DNA from: an uncultured Paracoccaceae bacterium
GTDB lineage: Bacteria > Pseudomonadota > Alphaproteobacteria > Rhodobacterales > Rhodobacteraceae
Direction: 5' to 3'
Length of the DNA: 58,604 nt
Assembly (NCBI GenBank): GCA_937920555.1
Contig: CAKZTM010000058.1
Coordinates: 1-58,604 of the forward strand
The notes below the pieces were generated by a model. The model worked only from the letters and a program-made list of their open reading frames with translations. It did not search any database and had not been told where the DNA came from. The translations under genes and the position numbers were made by a program. Shown here piece by piece: positions 35,189-44,470 of the stretch; the stretch's first letter is position 1, and each line of letters opens with the position of its first letter.

Positions 35189-36499
35189 CTATTCCTCGCG
35201 GAATGCACGGTTGAAATAGTCCATGAAAGGTTGGGTAAGATAGGCCAAAGGCGTTCTGTCATTGGTTCGGATGAAACTTTCAACTGGCATGCCTGGTAGT
35301 AGTTCTTGCCCTTCAAGTTTTGCCAATTCGCCATCCTTTGGCAAAATTTCGGCTGAATAGTAGACTTGGCCTGTGACTTCATCTGTGAAGACGTCCGCAG
35401 ATACTTTCGTTACGACCCCGTCGAGTTCTGGGGTCGTGCGGCTGTTGAACGAAGAGAATACCAATTTTACATCCTGACCCTGATGGACCTGATCGATATG
35501 AATGGGCTCGATTCTGCTACTGATTACAAAGGGGCTGTCTTTTGGTACGATATACATCAACGGTTCGGCAGGACGTACAACGGATCGAAGTGCATAAATC
35601 GTGGTCCCGTAGACTACGCCAGATGCAGGTGCCCGAACCTCCATACGAGACAGCGTTTCAAGCGTAGACAACCTGCGTTGCTTGAGCTCAATCTCGTTGT
35701 ATTCTAGGTCGCGCAGCGTTGTTATCGCCTCTTCACGTAGGCTGGATGTCAGCTTCAAAATCTCAATCTCTGTTTCGGCAATCCGACCACGACTTTCGGC
35801 GACGGCAGCGGTCAATTCTCCAACTTGACCACGAAGCCGAGCCTCTTCGCGCTGAAGCGCTAGCACACGTGATGCTTGAGCCAATCCCTTGTTGAGCAGC
35901 TCCGTCTGATCTTCCAGTTCTTCAAGTAGAAGTTCATTTTGCCGTTTCAACGCTTCCAATTGAGCCTCAGAGCCCTCAATTTGTCGTTCAATTTGGATTT
36001 TACGTTCTTCAAGTTGCTCAGCCTCTTTTTCCAAAGAAATCCGCCGCGCCGCGAAAAGTCGCAATTGCCCAGCCTTCAGGTTCTGAATGTCAATCTCCGA
36101 GCGTGGGGACATCGTTTCCATATCATCTGGAAACGCTATGCCCTCAAACCCGTCTCTCTCGGCTTCAAGACGCCCACGACGCGCCATTAACTCAAAGAGC
36201 TGCCCTTCAATAATCGACAGCTCAGAACGTATGAGCGTGTCGTCAAACCGAACCAAAACAGCACCGGCGTCGACGCTATCTCCATCATCTGCAAGAATTT
36301 CGCCCACAACACCGCCTTCTGGGTGTTGGACGACTTGTCGATTAGCCTCAACCTCAATCATACCGCTAGAGACAATCGCGCCTGCGATATTGGCCATTGC
36401 CGACCAGCCACCCAAGCCGACGACAAGACAAAACAGGGCAATAAACCCTATGGTCAATTGCTTGGTGGACTTCCACTTGCGGACTGGTTCTTCATTCAT
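35189..36499 (-). CDS. prtE: Type I secretion membrane fusion protein (HlyD/PrtE family)
   Basis: The periplasmic adaptor of a type I secretion system, 436 residues: one N-terminal membrane segment (about 17-36, IGFIALFCLVVGLGGWSAM), a barrel-lipoyl half (QVVQHPEGGVVGEIL), a long coiled coil (about 90-270, rich in Glu, Arg, Leu, Gln), the second lipoyl half (RAPASGVVYG) and a C-terminal beta-barrel. It would bridge the ABC exporter and a TolC-like channel. The ATG overlaps the stop of the ABC gene by 4 bp. Confidence 0.9.
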   Translation of the reverse strand: MNEEPVRKWKSTKQLTIGFIALFCLVVGLGGWSAMANIAGAIVSSGMIEVEANRQVVQHPEGGVVGEILADDGDSVDAGAVLVRFDDTLIRSELSIIEGQLFELMARRGRLEAERDGFEGIAFPDDMETMSPRSEIDIQNLKAGQLRLFAARRISLEKEAEQLEERKIQIERQIEGSEAQLEALKRQNELLLEELEDQTELLNKGLAQASRVLALQREEARLRGQVGELTAAVAESRGRIAETEIEILKLTSSLREEAITTLRDLEYNEIELKQRRLSTLETLSRMEVRAPASGVVYGTTIYALRSVVRPAEPLMYIVPKDSPFVISSRIEPIHIDQVHQGQDVKLVFSSFNSRTTPELDGVVTKVSADVFTDEVTGQVYYSAEILPKDGELAKLEGQELLPGMPVESFIRTNDRTPLAYLTQPFMDYFNRAFREE

Positions 36500-38235
36500 G
36501 ACGTTTTAGCACCTTTGGTGATTGCACCGGCCACCTGGTTGTAGTTTTTCAACTGTTCACGAAGCACTTCGTCGCGCGGGCCGAAGGCTTTGCGCATCCC
36601 GCCTTCAACATAAAGGATAAGGTCACACTCAGCGATGGCAGCAGGGCGATGGGCCATGATAATCACAGATTTGTTTTCAGACTTCATTTGCCGGATGGCT
36701 TGATTTAACGCCTCCGACCCTATGCTATCTAGATTGGAGTTAGGCTCGTCGAGTACAAGAAGCACCGGGTCGCCGTACATGGCGCGGGCCAAACCAATTC
36801 GCTGTTTTTGACCACCGGAAAGACGCCCCGTGCCTGCGGTAATGTTGGTGTCGTAACCGTCGGGCATTTTTAGGATCATATCATGCGCACCGGCCTTTTT
36901 TGCCGCTTCAACCACTTGGGCAGGATCCGGTTGCGTTGATAGTCGAGCAATATTCTCTGCAATCGTGCCGTTGAAAAGTGCGACATCTTGCGGCAGGTAC
37001 CCAATATACTGACCAAGAGCGTCCGGGTCGTAGTTGTCCAAAGAAGCACCATCAAGACGGACTTTACCAGATGCAGGTCGCCAAATACCAAGAATAGCAC
37101 GGGCCAACGTGGATTTGCCGGCACCTGACGGGCCAATAACACCCATAGCTTGGCCCGGCTCGACGCGAAAAGAGACCATTCGCAGCGTCGCTACTTGTTC
37201 TCCCGGAGGCACAACAGTGATTTGCTGACCTTCAAGAATTGCGCGCGGTGCCGGAAGCTCAGTTCTTTCGGGGTCTTCCGGCGTTTTGGCCAGCAGCTCC
37301 GACAGCGATTCCCAGCCTTGACGTGCCCGGATGACAAGTGGCCATTGACCAATTGCTTGCTCGACGGGTGACAAAGCGCGGCCAAGTAAGATGGACCCCG
37401 CAATCATGGCGCCCGGCGTCATTTCGCCTTGAAGTACGAGATAGGCGCCCAAGCCTAGCATCGCGGATTGCAGAAACAGGCGAAAAGTTTTCGACCCTGT
37501 CGAGAAAGTTCCCGTTAGATCCGACGAGGAGATTTGGGATGCCAGCGCCCGATCTCGGGACATGCGCCACCGGGTCAATACAGAACCGCGCATACCCAGA
37601 CCTTGAATCATCTCGCCTTCTTCGCGAACACTTTCCGCAAACTTGTCGGCGGCGGCCGCCATCCCATTGGCTTCGTTGACAGGCTTGCGTGTTAGTAGCT
37701 GGTTAAACATCGTGACAGAGACAAGGATCAAGCCACCTGCAATGGCCAGATAACCCAGCAGCGGGTGAAACAGGAAGATAGCCCCAATAAAGATCGGGAC
37801 CCAAGGCATATCAAAAACAGCAAATAGTGCAGGTGATGACAAAAGTCGTTGAACCGCTTCCAAATCCCGAAGTCCAGACGCCGGCGCTGATCGCTCCGCT
37901 GGAACAACTGATCGCTTCAAAACCGCCTCAAAAACCCGTCGATCAAGTGAAGACTGAAAGTCTGCGCCAACGCGTGCCAGAATTCGTCCGCGTGCGTAGT
38001 CCAAGAACCCCATAATAAGGTATAGTACAGCAATCAGAACCACTAGGGCGACCAACGTGGCTTCAGAACGCGACCCAAGAACGCGGTCGTAAACCTGAAG
38101 CATGAAAAGTGGCCCGGTCAGCATCAACAGATTCACAAAGAAACTGAAAAGACCTACGGCTAAAAAGCCCCCACGCCCTTTTGCCATTGCACTACGTAAT
38201 TCCGCGGTGCCCTTATCAAACGAATTAGATGCCAT
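36496..38235 (-). CDS. prtD: Type I secretion ABC exporter (PrtD family)
   Basis: A 579-residue fused membrane/ATPase exporter. About six membrane segments occupy residues 20-300. The ATPase has Walker A GPSGAGKSTLA (about 368-378), signature LSGGQKQRIGLARA and Walker B LLVLDEPNSNLD. There is no N-terminal C39-like domain, which fits the PrtD/AprD group that exports RTX proteases and related RTX proteins. No RTX substrate or outer-membrane channel gene is in the window. Confidence 0.92.
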   Translation of the reverse strand: MASNSFDKGTAELRSAMAKGRGGFLAVGLFSFFVNLLMLTGPLFMLQVYDRVLGSRSEATLVALVVLIAVLYLIMGFLDYARGRILARVGADFQSSLDRRVFEAVLKRSVVPAERSAPASGLRDLEAVQRLLSSPALFAVFDMPWVPIFIGAIFLFHPLLGYLAIAGGLILVSVTMFNQLLTRKPVNEANGMAAAADKFAESVREEGEMIQGLGMRGSVLTRWRMSRDRALASQISSSDLTGTFSTGSKTFRLFLQSAMLGLGAYLVLQGEMTPGAMIAGSILLGRALSPVEQAIGQWPLVIRARQGWESLSELLAKTPEDPERTELPAPRAILEGQQITVVPPGEQVATLRMVSFRVEPGQAMGVIGPSGAGKSTLARAILGIWRPASGKVRLDGASLDNYDPDALGQYIGYLPQDVALFNGTIAENIARLSTQPDPAQVVEAAKKAGAHDMILKMPDGYDTNITAGTGRLSGGQKQRIGLARAMYGDPVLLVLDEPNSNLDSIGSEALNQAIRQMKSENKSVIIMAHRPAAIAECDLILYVEGGMRKAFGPRDEVLREQLKNYNQVAGAITKGAKTS

Positions 38236-38448
38236 TTTGTGCCTTGATTACTCTTATCTTTAAGTGACCTGTGTCCACGCATGCACGATCAGCACAGACA
38301 CGCCGAACACAAGTTGACAAAGAGATTACAGTTCTCATTAAGAGGTGCATATGCTTTTGATCTTCTAGCATCCTATCCTAGGATTGAAAGATGGTAAATT
38401 TTGGGCGAAAAACCCCTGTGAAAATTAATTATAGAAAGTACCGGGCAG

Positions 38449-39201
38449 TTGCCAGATATAGCAAATCACATTAGGCGTGTTTTTTCTTATGCCGCCGTGA
38501 CGTCGATCACATTTCTTGCGGGCTGTGCCTCCAATGAAGAACTCTCGCGTGAATTTAACGATCCGGTAGAGCCTATGAACCGCGCCGTCCACGAGTTCAA
38601 CAAGGGCGTGGATAAATATGCGTTTCGGCCGGTATCGCGCGCTTACGGGGCAGTCACACCCGATCCGATTGAGGATATGATCGAGAATGCAGGCGACAAT
38701 CTGGCGGCACCTGCGGATGCGATAAATTATTTGCTTCAGGGCAATCTGAAATCCAGTTTCACCATGTTGGGTCGGTTTGGTGTGAACTCGACGATTGGAT
38801 TGCTAGGTCTTTTCGATCCCGCAAGTACCATCGGACTTCCCGAGACCCAAACCGATTTTGGCGAAACTCTGGGAAATTGGGGTGTCGGTGAAGGCTTTTA
38901 TTTGGAACTCCCCTTCCTAGGTCCTTCTACGGCACGTAATACAACCGGTCGCATTGTGGATTTTTTCATTGATCCGGTTAGTATTTTCGTTAAATCGCCA
39001 GAAAGTGATTACGTTCTTGGAGCTCAAGCTCTGGATATTGTCGATGCGCGACATAGATATGGTCTGTTGCTGGATCAAGTTCTCTACGATTCGGCCGACA
39101 GTTATGCGGCATCCCGGCTTGGATATTTGCAATCCACAAGAACTTTGTTGAAAGGCGAAACAGATGAATCCGACCTCGAAGACCCATTTGCGTTCGAGTA
39201 A
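38449..39201 (+). CDS. mlaA: MlaA-family lipoprotein (VacJ)
   Basis: MlaA removes misplaced phospholipid from the outer leaflet of the outer membrane. The 250-residue precursor has a lipobox (TFLAGC, Cys about residue 26) and family blocks FNDPVEPMNRAVHEFNKGVDK, RFGVNSTIGLLGLFDPAS, ETQTDFGETLGNWGVGEGFYLELPFLGPS. I choose a TTG start because no ATG or GTG that leaves a full signal peptide is available before the stop at 38419. It overlaps mlaC by 38 bp. Confidence 0.92.
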   Translation: MPDIANHIRRVFSYAAVTSITFLAGCASNEELSREFNDPVEPMNRAVHEFNKGVDKYAFRPVSRAYGAVTPDPIEDMIENAGDNLAAPADAINYLLQGNLKSSFTMLGRFGVNSTIGLLGLFDPASTIGLPETQTDFGETLGNWGVGEGFYLELPFLGPSTARNTTGRIVDFFIDPVSIFVKSPESDYVLGAQALDIVDARHRYGLLLDQVLYDSADSYAASRLGYLQSTRTLLKGETDESDLEDPFAFE

Positions 39202-39799
39202 GCTGACCCGCCGTGCAATCGTTGGGACGGGGCTCTCGCTATTTGCTGTTTCGGCATTGCCTACGACAACCTTCGCGGCGACAACTCAGCAGGCAGAGCA
39301 GCTGATTTTCAAAGTTGTGGGCGAGGTTCAATCTCTGATCAATTCGGGCAAATCAGAGCAAGCAATGATCCAGAGCTTTCAAGGTATCTTTAGGAACTAT
39401 GCTCATGTTACCACAATTTCCAGATCAGTTTTAGGCCCCGCTTGGAACAGTGCCTCTGGTGCGGAGCAGCAGGCCTATGTCACTGCGCTCCAGGGCTACT
39501 TAGCGCGAAAATACGGCAAACAATTCCGCAGCTTTATTGGTGCGTCTATTGAGGTGACTAAGTCGACGGATTTTGGCAACAAAGGCATTATCGTTGAAAG
39601 CGTCGTGAAGTCGCCAAAGTTTTCGGATACCCGCGTGGAATGGCATGTTGTGGAAACCGGTGGTCAACTCAAGTTCTTTGACCTTTACGTTGAAGGGGTA
39701 AAGCTGATCTCAACAGAGCGGTCAGAAGTTCGCGCGGTGTTGGATCGCAGCGGCGGATCGGTGGGCAAGCTTGCGCAAGCGCTCGACAAAATGGGCTAG
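39164..39799 (+). CDS. mlaC: MlaC-like phospholipid-binding periplasmic protein
   Basis: A 211-residue shuttle that carries phospholipid between MlaA and the inner-membrane MlaFED importer. The N-terminus has a twin-arginine-like signal (KLTRRAIVGTGLSLFAVSAL, cleaved near FAA at about 39). The mature part shows the MlaC/Ttg2D pattern (YLARKYGKQFRSFIGASIEV, VEWHVVETGGQLKFFDLYVEGV). mlaFED is not in the window, so the pair lies apart from the importer genes. Its 3' end overlaps the convergent PBP gene by 4 bp. Confidence 0.9.
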   Translation: MNPTSKTHLRSSKLTRRAIVGTGLSLFAVSALPTTTFAATTQQAEQLIFKVVGEVQSLINSGKSEQAMIQSFQGIFRNYAHVTTISRSVLGPAWNSASGAEQQAYVTALQGYLARKYGKQFRSFIGASIEVTKSTDFGNKGIIVESVVKSPKFSDTRVEWHVVETGGQLKFFDLYVEGVKLISTERSEVRAVLDRSGGSVGKLAQALDKMG

Positions 39800-41793
39800 T
39801 TGCTCGGCCCGAATAGACCGTCAAACAACTGATCAATAAGGCTTCGCGGCGCTTCCGTCCCGGATGCTGGCACTTTATTTTTGACATCTGAAGGCGTGGG
39901 TTGGCGCATTGGTAGCGGTTTTGGGGGCAATCCCTCGTGAACCCGGGACATTGTTTCACGCCAAATTTCAGCCGGCAATCCACCACCAGTGACACCCGAC
40001 AGCTTTGAGTTATCATCATATCCCATCCAAACGCCGGTGATATAATGACCCGTGAAGCCAATGAACCATGCGTCCCGGGCCCCTTGTGTGGTCCCGGTCT
40101 TTCCCGCAGCCGGTCGGTCGGCGAGCTTTGCACGTTTCCCAGAACCTTCCTCAATCACGTAGTTGAGCATATAAACTAAATCAGCTGTCGCCCGTTCGTT
40201 GATGACAGTTTGGCCAAATTCTCGACCCGTCTCGAACAACGGGTTTTTGTCGCCGCGAATTCGAAGTTCCGTCAAACCGTAAGGCTGTGATCTTCGCCCT
40301 CCATTGAGAAACCCGGCATAGGCCCCTGTCATTTCCAACAACGTGGCCTCTGACGTCCCCAAAACAAATGCGGGTCCACTAGCCAAAGGTGACGAAATTC
40401 CGAAATCTTGTGCCAGCGCACGAACCAAGGGGGTGCCCACGTTCTGGCTCAACCGGATCGTTGCAGCATTGAGCGAATTTCCAAGCGCAAAGGTTAGTGG
40501 CACCGGCCCGTAATATTCTCGCGTGTAATTATTGGCTGTCCAAGCGCCCGAGCCCGGCACATCGATTGTAATCGGGGTATCCTCAATGATGTCATTGGGC
40601 GAATAGCCCATCTCCAATGCTGCCGCGTAAATGAACGGCTTAAAGACCGACCCGGTCTGACGAAGCGCCTGGGTCGCGCGGTTAAACTGCCCTGGGCTTT
40701 TCCCGTCAATGGATCGTCCGCCGACCATAGCCCTCACCGCTCCATCGGGGGACAATACAACAATCGCCGCCTGAGCCTGAGAACCCGGCTTTACCTTTGT
40801 CTCGAAGACAACGCTAAGCGCCTGCTCGGCAGCCTTCTGAATTTCCACATCGAAAGTGGTGCGTATTTCTACATCCTCGGTTGTCTCAGTGGTTAGGAAA
40901 TCTGGAGCATCCTCCATCACCCAATCCGCAAAGTACCCACCAGCCCGCCGCTCCGCCGCTTGAGATAATGCGGCAGGCTGCGCACGAGCGGCATCAGCTT
41001 GAGCGCTTGTGATCAGGTTTTGGGCCTCCATCAAGCCCACAATCACGCCAGCCCGGTTTTGGGCGACCGAGAGATCCGTCGTCGGAGCATACCGAGATGG
41101 CGCCTTCAATAAACCTGCTAACATCGCGGCTTCGGGGATGTTTACTTCACGCGCCGACTTGCCGAAGTAACGCTGGCTAGCGGCCTCGAAACCGTTGGCA
41201 CCGGCTCCGAGATATACACGGTTCATATAAATCGATAGGATATCTGCTTTGTCGTATTTGAGCTCCATTGCCAAAACAATGGGCACCTGTTTTACGTGCC
41301 GCTCCAAAGATCTGGTGTTGTCAAAAAATAGAAGCTTGGCGACTTGCTGGGTGATTGTGGATCCGCCTTGCACGACCCGTCCGGCCTTAAAATTGGAAAC
41401 CATGGCCCGTGTGACGCCAATCGGGTCTATCCCAAAATGCCTCATGAACCGCTTGTCTTCGGTCGCCACCACCGCGTTGACAAGATGAGGGGATGAAGCC
41501 CCGGCGCGAAGGTTCCCGCCGAACTGCTCGCCACGCCAAGCAAATACCTCGCCTGAACGATCAGTCATAGTTACTGAGCCGCGCTCGCGACCGTCTAACA
41601 AATCTTCAACCTTGGGCAGAGAGGCGTAGTAATAAAGCGTGGCCCCACCCAGAATAAGAAAAGTAACAACCGTAACGCGCAACGAAATCCACCAAACCAG
41701 CCGCCACAGACTACCCACAGTCCAGCGGAGCGCGCGGACAATAAAGCCACGCTGCTTTTTTGGTTTCGACTTTGTCTTCTTGTTTTTGGCCAT
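39796..41793 (-). CDS. Class A penicillin-binding protein (PBP1A family)
   Basis: A 665-residue bifunctional cell-wall synthase. After a basic cytoplasmic tail and one membrane segment (about 38-58) come the glycosyltransferase domain (catalytic Glu in ATEDKRFMRHFGIDPIG, KLLFFDNTRSLERHVKQ) and the transpeptidase domain with SxxK in TGSVFKPF (about 385-392), SLN in GNSLNAATIRLS and KTGT in AGKTGTTQG. The start MAKNKKTKSKPKKQ follows the normal pattern of Lys-rich tails. It is transcribed alone. Confidence 0.93.
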   Translation of the reverse strand: MAKNKKTKSKPKKQRGFIVRALRWTVGSLWRLVWWISLRVTVVTFLILGGATLYYYASLPKVEDLLDGRERGSVTMTDRSGEVFAWRGEQFGGNLRAGASSPHLVNAVVATEDKRFMRHFGIDPIGVTRAMVSNFKAGRVVQGGSTITQQVAKLLFFDNTRSLERHVKQVPIVLAMELKYDKADILSIYMNRVYLGAGANGFEAASQRYFGKSAREVNIPEAAMLAGLLKAPSRYAPTTDLSVAQNRAGVIVGLMEAQNLITSAQADAARAQPAALSQAAERRAGGYFADWVMEDAPDFLTTETTEDVEIRTTFDVEIQKAAEQALSVVFETKVKPGSQAQAAIVVLSPDGAVRAMVGGRSIDGKSPGQFNRATQALRQTGSVFKPFIYAAALEMGYSPNDIIEDTPITIDVPGSGAWTANNYTREYYGPVPLTFALGNSLNAATIRLSQNVGTPLVRALAQDFGISSPLASGPAFVLGTSEATLLEMTGAYAGFLNGGRRSQPYGLTELRIRGDKNPLFETGREFGQTVINERATADLVYMLNYVIEEGSGKRAKLADRPAAGKTGTTQGARDAWFIGFTGHYITGVWMGYDDNSKLSGVTGGGLPAEIWRETMSRVHEGLPPKPLPMRQPTPSDVKNKVPASGTEAPRSLIDQLFDGLFGPSN

Positions 41794-41921
41794 TTGCGGC
41801 CACCTGCTCTTTTGTATTTTGCTAAACTTAACCCTTCCACACGCACTTGTGGAGACCCCTGATCCCGCGCTATCGAAATAAAATCGCGGATGCTTGCAAA
41901 AACCATCTATCTGGAGCCAAC

Positions 41922-42386
41922 ATGTTGTTTTCGCCTCGCTATGCTAACTGTGCTGCATCAATTTTGGCTTTGTCAGAAGGTGAGACGGACCAAATTAGTC
42001 TGATGGCTACGATGGCATGTGAGCTATTCCATCAATTTGACCGGTTTGATTGGGTCGGATTTTACCGGAATGTTGGTCGTGAAACCCTTAAGATCGGTCC
42101 CTATCAAGGGGGGCATGGATGCCTTGTGATCCCTTTCGCGCGCGGCGTGTGCGGCGCCTGTGCGACCTCGAAGGAGACTATTATCGTTCCGGATGTTGAG
42201 CGTTTCGGCGATCATATTGCCTGCTCGACCACCACAAAATCAGAAATTGTGATTCCGGTATTTGACGCTACGGGTGGGCTTATCGCCGTGCTGGATATTG
42301 ACAGTGATCAGCTGAACGCCTTTGACGATGAAGATCGAACGAACTTGGAGGCGTTGGTCCGGCACGTCTTCATCACATCCACTTGA
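41922..42386 (+). CDS. msrC: Free methionine-R-sulfoxide reductase (GAF domain)
   Basis: A 154-residue GAF-domain enzyme that reduces free methionine (R)-sulfoxide. The signature GPYQGGHGCLVIPFARGVCGACATSKE and FGDHIACSTTTKSEIVIPVFD contains the three Cys positions of the fRMsr family. The start is chosen at ATG 41922, preceded by CTGGAG; an open upstream extension overlaps the divergent PBP promoter region and is not family-like. It lies 15 bp before amn. Confidence 0.9.
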   Translation: MLFSPRYANCAASILALSEGETDQISLMATMACELFHQFDRFDWVGFYRNVGRETLKIGPYQGGHGCLVIPFARGVCGACATSKETIIVPDVERFGDHIACSTTTKSEIVIPVFDATGGLIAVLDIDSDQLNAFDDEDRTNLEALVRHVFITST

Positions 42387-42401
42387 TTACACCACTTAGC
42401 C

Positions 42402-43904
42402 ATGGCACTACTGCTCATGGTTGAGAATACAGAGCGCGGGCAATTGCCCATCATAACATCATCGTCCTTTCCGTCTCTTGAGTTTGACGACGCCGCCAAG
42501 GCAGTCTCCTACATTCAAGAAATGTATGCTGACGCGACTGCTTTTCTAAGGGATCGCTTTTTGGATGTTATGAAAGGCCACAAGCCCGAGGGGCGCTATC
42601 GCGGATTCTACCCCGAAGTGCGCGTGGTGATAACAACCCATGCCCATGTGGATAGCCGCCTGTCTTTCGGTCACTTTTCAGAGCCAGGAACGTATTTCAC
42701 AACAATCACCCGCCCCGATCTCTTTCAGGCCTATCTGACCGAACAGTTGAGGCTGATTATCGAAAATCACGGCGTTTGCGTGGAGGTGAGCCAATCCAAT
42801 ACCTGCATCCCGGTTCATTTTGCGGTGGGTGAAACCACCGTGATTGAGCAAGAGAACGAGGACCCGTCAACGCCGCTCCGCGATCTCTTTGACGTGCCGG
42901 AACTGGCAGATATTGACGACGCAATCGTCAATTCGATGTGGCTTCATCAACCGGGTGGGGAAGGCCCTCTGGCACCGTTTGCAGCACCTCGTGTTGACTA
43001 TTCGCTCGCACGGCTGTCCCACTACACTGCTACACGCCCAGAGTACTTCCAAAACCATGTGCTGTTTACAAACTACCAGTTCTATATGGACGAGTTTGTG
43101 GCCTATGCAATGAAAGCCATCGCAGATCCAAGCTCCGGGTATACGATGCTTGTTGAGCCCGGAAATGTTGAACATACTGCAGATGGCCCAACCGGCAAAC
43201 CCGCGACGAAGCTTCCGCAGATGCCCACATATCACCTTGTGCGTGAAGGCGGAGGTGGCATTACCATGGTTAATATCGGCGTTGGTCCGTCAAATGCAAA
43301 AACTATTACGGACCACATCGCTGTTCTGCGACCTCATACATGGTTGATGCTGGGGCATTGTGCCGGCCTTCGAAACTCCCAATCGCTTGGGGACTATGTG
43401 TTGGCCCACGCCTATGTGCGTGAAGATCACGTCCTGGATGATGATTTGCCAACTTGGATACCTATACCGGCCTTGGCGGAGGTGCAGGTGGCCTTAGAAA
43501 ACGCAGTAGCTGAGGTGACATCTCTCCAAGGTTACGAGCTGAAGAAAATCATGCGAACGGGCACTGTGGCGACGATCGACAACCGCAATTGGGAACTCCG
43601 AGACCAATCGGGCCCAGTACAGCGCCTGTCACAGTCGCGGGCGATTGCGCTGGATATGGAAAGTGCCACGATCGCTGCAAATGGGTTTCGCTTTCGCGTT
43701 CCTTACGGCACGCTTCTTTGCGTCTCTGACAAGCCCCTGCATGGTGAATTGAAGTTGCCCGGAATGGCTACGAGCTTTTACAAAAGACAGGTCAGTCAAC
43801 ATTTGCTGATTGGTATCAAGGCCCTTGAATCTATCCGAGAAATGCCTCTAGAGCGCATTCACTCTCGAAAATTACGCAGCTTTGATGAGACTGCGTTCCT
43901 TTGA
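42402..43904 (+). CDS. amn: AMP nucleosidase
   Basis: Amn cleaves AMP to adenine and ribose-5-phosphate. The 500-residue protein has the N-terminal Amn-specific domain (about 20-190, YRGFYPEVRVVITTHAHVDSRLSFGH) and the C-terminal nucleoside-phosphorylase fold (MLGHCAGLRNSQSLGDYVLAHAYVREDHVLDDDLP, ALDMESATIAANGFRFRVPYGTLL). The start is uncertain: neither the ATG at 42402 nor an ATG 15 bases later has a good ribosome binding site. It probably shares a transcript with msrC. Confidence 0.93.
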   Translation: MALLLMVENTERGQLPIITSSSFPSLEFDDAAKAVSYIQEMYADATAFLRDRFLDVMKGHKPEGRYRGFYPEVRVVITTHAHVDSRLSFGHFSEPGTYFTTITRPDLFQAYLTEQLRLIIENHGVCVEVSQSNTCIPVHFAVGETTVIEQENEDPSTPLRDLFDVPELADIDDAIVNSMWLHQPGGEGPLAPFAAPRVDYSLARLSHYTATRPEYFQNHVLFTNYQFYMDEFVAYAMKAIADPSSGYTMLVEPGNVEHTADGPTGKPATKLPQMPTYHLVREGGGGITMVNIGVGPSNAKTITDHIAVLRPHTWLMLGHCAGLRNSQSLGDYVLAHAYVREDHVLDDDLPTWIPIPALAEVQVALENAVAEVTSLQGYELKKIMRTGTVATIDNRNWELRDQSGPVQRLSQSRAIALDMESATIAANGFRFRVPYGTLLCVSDKPLHGELKLPGMATSFYKRQVSQHLLIGIKALESIREMPLERIHSRKLRSFDETAFL

Positions 43905-44028
43905 TTTAGCTATTATACTCTATGCATCGCCACAATATGTCGGCTGAAAACCGCATTTTTCCTCAATATTCTGTAGTTTTTGGAGATTCTGCGATTGAGT
44001 TTGCGGCTCAACACGTTATCGTGCTTTC

Positions 44029-44049
44029 AAATCCGAAGAATACGGATTT
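44029..44049 (+). promoter_or_regulatory. Hairpin in the leader of the HU gene
   Basis: AAATCCG (44029-44035) and CGGATTT (44043-44049) form a perfect 7-bp stem with a 7-nt loop, 33 bp before the HU ATG. No T-run of terminator type follows. It could stabilise the mRNA or be a protein-binding site. Confidence 0.35.
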
Positions 44050-44081
44050 TCGGTAATCAATAACGAAAGGGGATCCGAGCA

Positions 44082-44372
44082 ATGGCCCAAAAACCAATGA
44101 CAAAGACGCAACTGGTCGCTGCACTTTCCGAAGCCACGGGCTCGGACAAGAAAACAGCGAATGAAGCGCTCGAAGCGCTCGCCAATATTATTTCAGATAC
44201 GATGGCCCAAGGCGGCGCAGTGATGATTCCGGGAATTGGAAAATTTGCTTGCCGGGAGCGTCCCGCGCGTATGGTACGCAATCCAGCAACTGGCGAACAG
44301 ATGCATAAAGATGCGGACCGCGTCGCGAAAGTCACCATCGCGAAAGCGTTGAAAGACCGCGTAAACGGCTAA
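44082..44372 (+). CDS. hup: HU-family nucleoid protein
   Basis: A 96-residue DNA-bending histone-like protein. TKTQLVAALSEATGSDKKTANEALEAL is the helical dimerisation part; VMIPGIGKFACRERPARMVRNPATGEQMH is the beta-arm region with the DNA-intercalating Pro in RNPATGE. It has an AAAGGGG Shine-Dalgarno. The perfect hairpin terminator at 44402-44430 follows. Whether it is the HU alpha- or beta-like paralogue cannot be decided from one copy. Confidence 0.93.
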   Translation: MAQKPMTKTQLVAALSEATGSDKKTANEALEALANIISDTMAQGGAVMIPGIGKFACRERPARMVRNPATGEQMHKDADRVAKVTIAKALKDRVNG

Positions 44373-44401
44373 TTCAATCTAACGGCCGAACTATTTATTA
44401 C

Positions 44402-44430
44402 AAAATGGGCGCCTTGTGCGCCCATTTTTT
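44402..44430 (+). terminator. Strong bidirectional terminator between hup and lpd
   Basis: AAAATGGGCGC (44402-44412) and GCGCCCATTTT (44418-44428) form a perfect 11-bp stem with a CTTGT loop, followed by T residues. The AAAA on the left arm could also serve the convergent lpd transcript. Confidence 0.93.
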
Positions 44431-44470
44431 GTGGATAGACCACGATCAGATCAGCTTTAGTTCACCCTGA

